Shown piece after piece: positions 58,849-64,000 of a stretch of DNA of 64,000 nucleotides. Origin of the DNA: Prevotella sp. UBA2754 (GTDB taxonomy: Bacteria; Bacteroidota; Bacteroidia; Bacteroidales; Bacteroidaceae); contig DEJG01000027.1 of the NCBI GenBank assembly GCA_002353295.1, positions 26,934 to 90,933 of the forward strand. The letters are read 5' to 3'. A program made the translations under genes and the position numbers. Within the stretch, counting starts at the first letter, position 1. Each line of letters begins with the position of its first letter. Under the pieces are notes generated by a model. That model was given only the letters and a program-made list of their open reading frames with translations. It did not search any database and had not been told where the DNA came from.

Positions 58849-59214
58849 ACGACGGGCAGAGACAACGGCTGCTCCAACCTTGAAACGCTTCTCGAAAGAG
58901 GCAGAGAAAAACAGTCAGTTGAGAAACGAGACGAGTGTCCCGTTTGCTCCTGCATAATAGATTGGAGAACCGATGATCAGTCCGTCAGCCTGATCAAACT
59001 TCTTGGCTACCTCGTTGACCATGTCTTTATCAAAGACACAGCGTCTTAAGTCTCTGCATTTATAGCAGCCGATGCAGCCTCGGATGTCTGTATGGCCGAC
59101 GTGGATAATCTCTGTTTCCATGTCAGCCTTCTGCAATTCATCAGCCACCACGCCCAAAGCCGTAAAGGTACAGCCGTGAGCGTGAGGACTTCCGTTGATT
59201 AGTAATACGCTCAT
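58849..59214 (-). pseudogene. NADPH-dependent FMN reductase/flavodoxin-like, broken
   Basis: The frame begins normally (SVLLINGSPHAHGCTFTALG, then GCIGCYKCRD, and GLIIGSPIYYAGANGTLVSFLN) and meets a TGA at 58915-58917 after 99 codons. The same frame continues beyond the stop as LFFSASFEKRFKVGAAVVSARR, the expected family sequence after FLDR, so the TGA probably replaced an Arg codon (CGA). After SARR (58849) homology ends at a junction with unrelated sequence. The gene thus has a nonsense mutation and a 3' deletion. Its start overlaps the aldo/keto reductase stop by four bases (ATGA), showing it was once part of that operon. Confidence 0.75.
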
Positions 59215-60056
59215 CCGTAGGTCTCAATAAGATATTTCACAAACTGCGGGTCCTGGAAGTTGATGGTGCCCGCGTCGTGCTGGTTCATGGTGGCAATCTG
59301 AGCCATTTCTTCCGACGTCAATTTGAAGTCGAAGATGTTGAGATTCTGCGCCATGCGCTCCTTGTGGCTCGACTTGGGAATAGCCACAATGCCGCGCTGC
59401 GTCAGCCAACGGAGAGCCACCTGTGCGGCACTCTTACCGTACTTCTGTCCGATACCTGCCAGCAGTTCGCTCTTCACGATGCCGTCCATGCCCTGACCGC
59501 CGAGCGGACCCCAGGCCATCATCTTCGTATCAGTCTCTGTCAGCAGCGGCTCGATGCCCGTCTGCTGAATCATCGGGTTGCACTGCAACTGGTTCACCAT
59601 CGGCTTCACATCCACATAGTGGGCGAAGTCGAAAAACCGAGCAGTCTGAAAATTAGACACACCGATAGCACGAACCATGCCTGCCTTATATGCCTTCTCC
59701 ATCGCCCGCCAAGAGCCAAACACGTCGCCGTAGGCCTGATGGATGAGCAGCAGGTCGATATAGTCGGTCTGCAATTTACGCAGGCTCTCATCAATGCTCT
59801 GTACGGCCTTCTCCTCGCCTGCGTTCGATATCCACACCTTCGTCACTAAGAAGATGTCTTCGCGCCGTATCCTGCTCTTCTTGATGGCAGCACCCACGCC
59901 CTCCTCGTTATAGTAAGCCTGCGCCGTATCGATAAGCCTATAGCCCACTTCGAGTGCATCCATCACACACCGCTCAGCCTCCTGAGGCGGCACCAAAAAC
60001 ACGCCATAGCCCAGTAATGGCATCTCTACTCCGTTTGATAATTTGATTTTTTCCAT
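59211..60056 (-). CDS. Aldo/keto reductase
   Basis: A 281-residue NADPH-dependent aldo/keto reductase of the 2,5-diketogluconate reductase type. It has MPLLGYGVFLVPPQEAERCV, the active-site tetrad in YRLIDTAQAYYNEEGVG (Asp, Tyr), DIFLVTKVW (Lys) and LLIHQAYGDVFGSW (His), then VRAIGVSNF and the cofactor segment AIPKSSHKERMAQN. I start at ATG 60056; the frame is open 18 codons further. It probably reduces toxic aldehydes or quinones; it is 14 bases behind the SDR gene. Confidence 0.93.
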   Translation of the reverse strand: MEKIKLSNGVEMPLLGYGVFLVPPQEAERCVMDALEVGYRLIDTAQAYYNEEGVGAAIKKSRIRREDIFLVTKVWISNAGEEKAVQSIDESLRKLQTDYIDLLLIHQAYGDVFGSWRAMEKAYKAGMVRAIGVSNFQTARFFDFAHYVDVKPMVNQLQCNPMIQQTGIEPLLTETDTKMMAWGPLGGQGMDGIVKSELLAGIGQKYGKSAAQVALRWLTQRGIVAIPKSSHKERMAQNLNIFDFKLTSEEMAQIATMNQHDAGTINFQDPQFVKYLIETYG

Positions 60057-60070
60057 ATCTGTTCGATTCT

Positions 60071-60907
60071 TTAATGTGTAGCCTTCAAATACTGCAAGTC
60101 GCCATACCAATAAGAGGCCGTGCAGCCACCGTCGATGAGGAAATCGGCACCACTGATGAAGCGACCACGTGAGGACATCAGGAACTCGGCCAGGTCGCCC
60201 ACTTCGTCTGGCGTTCCGGCACGACGGGCGGGCATGGCCTCTATCATCTTCAGATAGCCGTCCTTGCGGGGCCCGTGCAACTCGTCATTTGCCAATGGGG
60301 TGATGATGATGCCAGGAGAAATGCTGTTGATAGTCGCATTACGCTTTCCCCAACGGGTAGCCTCGTACATCACACGCAGGACGTTGCAGCGCTTGGAGTA
60401 CTGGTAGGCTTTCAGCGTATCATTGATGGCCTTCAGGAACGGCAGTTTCAGCAGTTCTGCGGTTGGGGTCATAGCCAGCGCATCGTTCTGCTCTTGGGAG
60501 AGTACCGGCAGACGATGACCACTCTGCGAGGAGATAATCACACAGGAGCCACCCTCAGCAATCACCCGTCCGAACTCTTCTATCAATACACTTGTACCAT
60601 AAAGATCAACGCGCAGAATCTCTGCTACTGGAGCCTGTGAGGGTGACACGCCAGCGGCATTCACAACATTGGTTACATCGCCCTTGCTCGTAGCATACTC
60701 CACCAACTTCAGAATGTCTTCCTTAGAACCAAGGTCACATTTTATAGTGGAGCACTCAAAGCCAGCGTTCTCCAAAGTATTCGCTGCCTGCTCGGCATGT
60801 TCCAGGCTATAGTCTGCCAACACAATGTGCTTGCCAGCGGACACACGACGGATAATCGCCTGTCCAATGCTACCAGCACCTACTAATACTGCAACTTGCT
60901 TTGACAT
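60071..60907 (-). CDS. Short-chain dehydrogenase/reductase
   Basis: A 278-residue SDR. Cofactor motif VLVGAGSIGQAI at residues 7-18, LADYS, NVVNAAGVSPSQAP, active-site Ser in VIISSQSGHRL near residue 130, YxxxK in AYQYSKRCN near residue 170, and SPGIIITPLANDE. The Gly-rich loop has GAGSIG instead of the common TGxxxGIG. Substrate unknown. It is one base behind the flavodoxin lipoprotein gene. Confidence 0.9.
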   Translation of the reverse strand: MSKQVAVLVGAGSIGQAIIRRVSAGKHIVLADYSLEHAEQAANTLENAGFECSTIKCDLGSKEDILKLVEYATSKGDVTNVVNAAGVSPSQAPVAEILRVDLYGTSVLIEEFGRVIAEGGSCVIISSQSGHRLPVLSQEQNDALAMTPTAELLKLPFLKAINDTLKAYQYSKRCNVLRVMYEATRWGKRNATINSISPGIIITPLANDELHGPRKDGYLKMIEAMPARRAGTPDEVGDLAEFLMSSRGRFISGADFLIDGGCTASYWYGDLQYLKATH

Positions 60908-60908
60908 A

Positions 60909-61550
60909 TTACTTCCCTTGATAACCTAATTTCTTCAGCCATTTCTCCACGCGCTCCTTGCCCGTGCGGACATCGTGGCCGTATATCGAAAAGCCCTGCT
61001 GCACGTTAGCTTTCGGATAGGCTTTCTTTAAGTCTTTTACACAACTTCCGAGGCCTGAGCCTTCGTGAGTAGTGAAGGGGATGATAATCTTTCCTGAGAG
61101 GTCGTACTTCTTGAAGAACGTAAACATCACCTGTGGATAAGTGCCCCACCAGACGGGACCGCCAATGAACACGACATCGTATTTCTTAACATCCACCGAA
61201 CCCTCAAAGGAAGGCAGTTCGCCATGCTCCTGCTCCTTCTTGGCGAGGTCGCATAGGGGTTTGTAGGCCATACCATCGTACTTCTTAGTCTTGATTTCAA
61301 ACTGATCGGCACCTGTGAAGGCTGATATATAGTTGGCTACTATCTTCGTATTACCCTCCTTGATATTGCCCACGGCATAGTTGTCGCCAGCGTGGGAGAA
61401 GAATACGACGAGAGCTTTTTTCTTCGTATCAATTTGCCTTTCAACCTGTTCGCTACTTGTCTCCTGCGTGTTAGGAGCAGTTCTCTTTCCGTTACAAGCC
61501 GTTGCTGTCAACAGTGCAGCAATGACCATCATGTACTTAAATATCTTCAT
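60909..61550 (-). CDS. Flavodoxin-like lipoprotein
   Basis: A 213-residue flavodoxin (flavodoxin_4 group) with a lipoprotein signal: lipobox LTATAC with Cys19 and a 25-residue spacer. The fold shows ALVVFFSHAGDNYAVGNIKEGNT (FMN phosphate loop), YDVVFIGGPVWWGTYPQVMFTFF and IIIPFTTHEGSGLGSCVKDL. A membrane-attached flavodoxin is unusual; export to the periplasm is inferred from the lipobox. It is a paralogue of the next gene upstream (61568-62086), with an added anchor. Confidence 0.88.
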   Translation of the reverse strand: MKIFKYMMVIAALLTATACNGKRTAPNTQETSSEQVERQIDTKKKALVVFFSHAGDNYAVGNIKEGNTKIVANYISAFTGADQFEIKTKKYDGMAYKPLCDLAKKEQEHGELPSFEGSVDVKKYDVVFIGGPVWWGTYPQVMFTFFKKYDLSGKIIIPFTTHEGSGLGSCVKDLKKAYPKANVQQGFSIYGHDVRTGKERVEKWLKKLGYQGK

Positions 61551-61567
61551 AGCTATACCTTAATTAT

Positions 61568-62086
61568 TTATTTTGCTAATGCAACTATTTCTCTTGCTTC
61601 ACTGTCGGCACTGGCTGCCTCCGCTCCGTGGATGGAAATGCCATCCTCGACAGTTGCTCCTGGGCAGAGTTTCTTGATGAAGCGGACGCTGCTACCCATG
61701 CCTGAGCCTTCATTGGTGCAGAAGGGGATGATGCGTTTGCCTGTAAAGTCATACGATTCCAGGAAGGTGTAGCAGACCATCGGCATCGTGCCCCACCAGT
61801 TGGGATAGCCAAGGATGATGGTATCGTATTCATCGATTGATTCTAATGGGTCCTTCACCTCTGGGCGCACCTGGTCGTGCAGTTCCTGCTTGGCTTCCTC
61901 GATGCAAGTCATATAGTCCTTGCTGTATTCACAGGTCGTGTCAATATGGAACACATCGGCATCAGGCAGCAATGCCTTAATCTTCTGGGCCACCACTTCG
62001 GTATTTCCCAACTTCAGGTTCACGATACTTCCATTCACATAGTTCTCTCCGCGACGAGAGTAGTACGCTATCAGTGTCTTTCCCAT
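61568..62086 (-). CDS. Flavodoxin
   Basis: A 172-residue cytoplasmic flavodoxin_4: TLIAYYSRRGENYVNGSIVNLKLGNTEV, DTIILGYPNWWGTMPMVCYTFLE, and IIPFCTNEGSGMGSSVRFIK. It shares the plan of the lipoprotein flavodoxin behind it, so the pair probably arose by duplication. Such proteins reduce partners or act as flavin oxidoreductases under stress. It is 3 bases behind the SnoaL-like gene and 17 before the lipoprotein gene. Confidence 0.92.
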   Translation of the reverse strand: MGKTLIAYYSRRGENYVNGSIVNLKLGNTEVVAQKIKALLPDADVFHIDTTCEYSKDYMTCIEEAKQELHDQVRPEVKDPLESIDEYDTIILGYPNWWGTMPMVCYTFLESYDFTGKRIIPFCTNEGSGMGSSVRFIKKLCPGATVEDGISIHGAEAASADSEAREIVALAK

Positions 62087-62089
62087 AGC

Positions 62090-62524
62090 TTATCCCAAAA
62101 CCTGATTCGTTGACCACTCGAAGTGCTGTTCACGTTCGGCAATCCACCAGCGACCGTCTATCTTCACGTACTTGTCGTAGTAGCGTACGGCGTGGGTAGT
62201 CAGCACATCCTTTCCATCCTGTTCCGTCACCAGTGTAGCCAGAGCGTAGCATGTACCTGTGGCGTGAGTCTCGTCCACGAAGTCCACATTCTGCTGTCCG
62301 TTCATGTGGAACGACACCTTGGCGGCACCGAATGCCTTGTACTGGCGAATCATGTCCTGTACGTCGCGGGCTTGCATACCCAGCTTGTCGCCGAAATACA
62401 CGTCGAGCTTGATGTCCGGACGGAAAATCTCCACGTAGCAGTCCTGGTTGTTTTTGTCACTCTCGGTTGCGTAGAAGTCTACTAATGCCTTCAACTCCAT
62501 GCGATCTTGCATTCTGAAATCCAT
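62090..62524 (-). CDS. SnoaL/NTF2-like protein
   Basis: A 144-residue NTF2-fold protein of the SnoaL_4 type: DRMELKALVDFYATESDKNNQDCYVEIFRPDI near residues 8-40, a central sheet, and YYDKYVKIDGRWWIAEREQHFEWS near the end. Members serve as small ligand-binding proteins or polyketide-type isomerases; the role is unknown. It is the first gene of the redox operon, behind the AraC gene and a 12-base inverted repeat. Confidence 0.85.
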   Translation of the reverse strand: MDFRMQDRMELKALVDFYATESDKNNQDCYVEIFRPDIKLDVYFGDKLGMQARDVQDMIRQYKAFGAAKVSFHMNGQQNVDFVDETHATGTCYALATLVTEQDGKDVLTTHAVRYYDKYVKIDGRWWIAEREQHFEWSTNQVLG

Positions 62525-62601
62525 TGTTATTCTTGTTTATTTGATCTTGATGGTGCAATGATGCGATTAAGCGAGAGCAGAGCCAAACTCGTTTGAGCTA
62601 T

Positions 62602-62763
62602 GCCGAGCGTGAGCATCTTCGCAGTCGTTCTATTTCGATTGCAAAGGTACGACAATCCCCCGAAACTATATTAACACAATTTTCGGGGGATTTTACCAAA
62701 TTTGCGGTTAAACGAGAACAAAAAGAAAAATTGTTTTCATTTTGCCGAGCGTGAACAATTTCG
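62602..62763. repeat. Two direct copies of a 20-base element
   Basis: GCCGAGCGTGAGCATCTTCG (62602-62621) and GCCGAGCGTGAACAATTTCG (62744-62763) are direct repeats with three differences, one on each side of the inverted repeat. The copies lie 142 bases apart in the gap between the AraC gene and the operon. A palindromic CAAAC-TC-GTTTG segment lies just before the first copy. Confidence 0.65.
62642..62692 (-). promoter_or_regulatory. Redox-operon promoter with 12-base inverted repeat
   Basis: TACCTTTG (minus, 62642-62649) is the -7 box. Directly upstream lies a perfect inverted repeat AATCCCCCGAAA (62654-62665) / TTTCGGGGGATT (62681-62692), loop 15, covering the -33 region where no TTTG is found. 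No T run follows, so it looks like an operator for an activator such as the adjacent AraC protein rather than a terminator. Confidence 0.55.
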
Positions 62764-62791
62764 ACGGAGTCAAACTCTGACAATCGTATTG

Positions 62792-63616
62792 CTACTCCCT
62801 CAGTTCAGAAGGTTTAGCACCTAAGTTTGTCTGTACATATCGGCTGAAATGTGACAGAGAAGAGAAGCCGAACATATTGCTGATGTCAGTAAACGAGAGT
62901 GTGCGGTCACGCAGTAATCGGCTGATGTCAAGCGATGTGTAACGGGTTATCCAGAATGCAGCAGGCAGACCGCTTACCTTTTTACAGACCTCACTTAGAT
63001 ATTTCGATGTGACGCAAAGTTTGTCGGCATAGTAGCCGATGTCACGATTCTGCCGGAAGTCGCCACGTTCCAGCATCGCCATGAACTCCTCCATCAGCTG
63101 GTGTTGCTGGGAACTGATTTTATCTGCTGGATACAGTTGGGCATGAAAGTCGAAGAAGTCGATAATCATACACTCCACGGCATTCATCAATGCATCATGT
63201 CGGAAGCGGTGCTCGGTCTGTTTCAGCCGTCGTTTCACGGCCTCAAAATTCAGACGGCATATCTCCTGCTGCTCGGGCTTCAACTTCATGATAGGGTTCT
63301 GAAACAAAAAGAGTTGTCCGCGCATACCGTAGTTGCTCTGCGGTGTGCTGAGTTCGATGAACTTCTGCGTCACGTAAATGACATCCACATGGAAATTCTC
63401 ACTCTCCTTCAAGTTCATCACCAAATCGCCCCTGCGGGCTATAATCAGGCTGTCACCAGCCTCGAAGCGGAATGCCTGTCCGTTGCGCTCGAACGTGCAA
63501 TACCCATCATGGCAATAGGCATGGCAAAGGTAGTTGGCAAAATATGGCTTACCGATTCTCTTCAATGTGTTGTCTACGATAATATGCTGAATCGTTTCCA
63601 TTGGGTTTATTTGCAT
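62792..63616 (-). CDS. AraC-family transcriptional regulator
   Basis: A 274-residue AraC-type regulator. The N-terminal cupin-like domain (FANYLCHAYCHDGYCTFERNG...FRFEAGDSLII) is followed by the double helix-turn-helix: YYADKLCVTSKYLSEVCKKVSGLPAAFWITRY and LSFTDISNMFGFSSLSHFSRYVQTNLGAKPSELR. It lies just upstream of, and in the same direction as, the redox operon and probably controls it. A second Met at residue 6 (63601) is an alternative start. A TATCTTTG box (63631-63638) lies 14 bases before the ATG. Confidence 0.9.
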   Translation of the reverse strand: MQINPMETIQHIIVDNTLKRIGKPYFANYLCHAYCHDGYCTFERNGQAFRFEAGDSLIIARRGDLVMNLKESENFHVDVIYVTQKFIELSTPQSNYGMRGQLFLFQNPIMKLKPEQQEICRLNFEAVKRRLKQTEHRFRHDALMNAVECMIIDFFDFHAQLYPADKISSQQHQLMEEFMAMLERGDFRQNRDIGYYADKLCVTSKYLSEVCKKVSGLPAAFWITRYTSLDISRLLRDRTLSFTDISNMFGFSSLSHFSRYVQTNLGAKPSELRE

Positions 63617-63630
63617 TTCACTATTATTTG

Positions 63631-63638
63631 CAAAGATA
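63631..63638 (-). promoter_or_regulatory. -7 box of the AraC gene
   Basis: TATCTTTG on the minus strand, 14 bases before the start codon; no TTTG at the standard spacing. Confidence 0.4.
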
Positions 63639-63740
63639 TATCTTATTATTCTTTATTGCTTACAACGATATACGAGCAGTATTTACTGAGCAGGTTAGAC
63701 AATGGTAAATCTCCTTTCTTCTAGCATTCTGCATCAAGAC

Positions 63741-63840
63741 TTAGAATTCCAAGTCCTCTGCATCATATACGATGGAGTAACTTGGGCGCTTAGCTCCAGA
63801 TAACACAACGATTAACGTCGCAAATTCTGCAACAAAGATA
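63741..63840 (-). pseudogene. Unidentified C-terminal coding remnant
   Basis: Minus-strand frame without a start codon at its beginning: it is open from a stop just upstream of 63833, reads VAEFATLIVVLSGAKRPSYS, then YDAEDLEF, and ends in TAA at 63741-63743. The composition looks coding, but no family is recognised. It may be the end of a deleted gene. It lies directly under a consensus promoter. Confidence 0.3.
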
Positions 63841-63864
63841 TTGAATTAATGTCAAATTACCAAA
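63833..63864 (-). promoter_or_regulatory. Consensus promoter without an obvious gene
   Basis: Minus strand: TTTG (63861-63864), exactly 20 bases, TATCTTTG (63833-63840). The transcript would run ~215 bases before reaching the AraC start, so it could give AraC a long leader or make a small RNA. Confidence 0.55.
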
Positions 63865-63920
63865 TAAATCCCTAAAATAACGCACATAAGGCGACGTTTT
63901 TAGTCGATAATCATAAAGCA

Positions 63921-63952
63921 AAAGAGACCTGCCCAAGCGGACAGGTCTCTTT
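63921..63952 (-). terminator. Strong terminator hairpin
   Basis: AAAGAGACCTG pairs perfectly with CAGGTCTCTTT, extended by two C-G pairs around an AAGC loop. On the minus strand it is followed by TTTTGCTTT. It lies 21 bases behind the stop of the gene that enters from the right. Confidence 0.85.
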
Positions 63953-63973
63953 ACTTAATATGTCAGAGTCAAT

Positions 63974-64000
63974 TTACTCTTCCACGGCTGCCTGCGCGGC
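63974..64000 (-). CDS. C-terminal end of a gene, possibly ribosomal protein S16
   Basis: The last eight codons (AAQAAVEE) and stop of a minus-strand gene that begins to the right of the window. An Ala/Glu-rich end is typical of the long tail of Bacteroidota ribosomal protein S16, but eight residues cannot identify it. The terminator at 63921 fits its 3' end. Confidence 0.35.
   Translation of the reverse strand, partial: AAQAAVEE

Noticed and set aside
1..64000. Insertion sequences, prophage, integrative elements, CRISPR arrays, tRNA or rRNA genes.
   Set aside because: No transposase, integrase, relaxase, Cas or phage frames, no regularly spaced repeats and no tRNA-like cloverleaf were found. 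Gene loss here appears to be by deletion and point mutation.

Overview
The window looks like a Bacteroidota chromosome, most likely Prevotella or a close Prevotellaceae relative. The signs are family content (LpxC-FabZ fusion, DUF4295 next to L28/L33, DUF4494, type IX secretion plug protein, propeller/Y_Y_Y regulator, lipoproteins with short lipoboxes), promoters of the TTTG-N19/20-TAnnTTTG type, and almost no Shine-Dalgarno sequences. I see no phage, insertion sequence, CRISPR array, tRNA or rRNA. Most of the window is core chromosome. The accessory, decaying part is at the right end and in a few intergenic scars.

Layout. 1-1.5 kb: the RecQ C-terminus meets a YihY/BrkB membrane protein. 1.5-1.9 kb: RNase P RNA. 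2.2-10 kb (+): HD hydrolase, lpxD, lpxC-fabZ, lpxA, miaA and a class A penicillin-binding protein, an envelope operon. 10-15.3 kb (-): a cobalamin-type uptake set (TonB receptor, surface beta-propeller lipoprotein, binding protein, permease) without its ATPase, attached to the end of a core operon. 15.3-19.7 kb (-): rpmB-rpmG-DUF4295-ftsY-rimO-HU and an HU/transmembrane/LysM fusion. 19.8-22.3 kb (-): map-tsaD-pncC. 22.4 kb (+): htpG. 24.5-29.5 kb (-): leuA-leuC-leuD and a second LeuA/CimA-like synthase, with no leuB. 29.7-32.1 kb (-): a membrane pseudokinase, DUF4494 and YggS. 32.2-34.7 kb (+): a PLP aminotransferase and a LolC/E-type permease. 34.7-41.2 kb (-): a GHL10 lipoprotein-like hydrolase, and an operon lipoprotein-DMP19-smpB-metH-HAD. 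41.2-48 kb: T9SS plug protein, a kinase-less propeller/AraC regulator, TetR, and malic enzyme. 48-52 kb: a GuaA lacking its amidotransferase domain, an ElaA acetyltransferase, a MATE pseudogene, carbonic anhydrase with two small genes, Cof-type HAD and YjbQ. 52.3-56.7 kb (-): clpS-clpA-aat-PPIase-ridA, an N-degron protein-quality operon. 57-64 kb: an HxlR regulator with a dehydrogenase, gene debris, and an AraC-linked redox operon (aldo/keto reductase, SDR, two flavodoxins, SnoaL-like protein).

How the genes fit together: the B12 uptake genes could supply the B12-dependent MetH 22 kb away. ClpS, ClpA and Aat form one pathway. Operons are packed tightly, with stop/start overlaps (four times the same 8-base overlap ATGAATAA/G, several times ATGA), and converging genes often touch or overlap. 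The most unusual items are the HU-TM-LysM fusion, the shortened transmembrane AraC regulator with a perfect inverted repeat over its promoter, the pseudokinase operon, several decayed genes frozen at operon boundaries, and palindromic operators next to HxlR and the redox operon.
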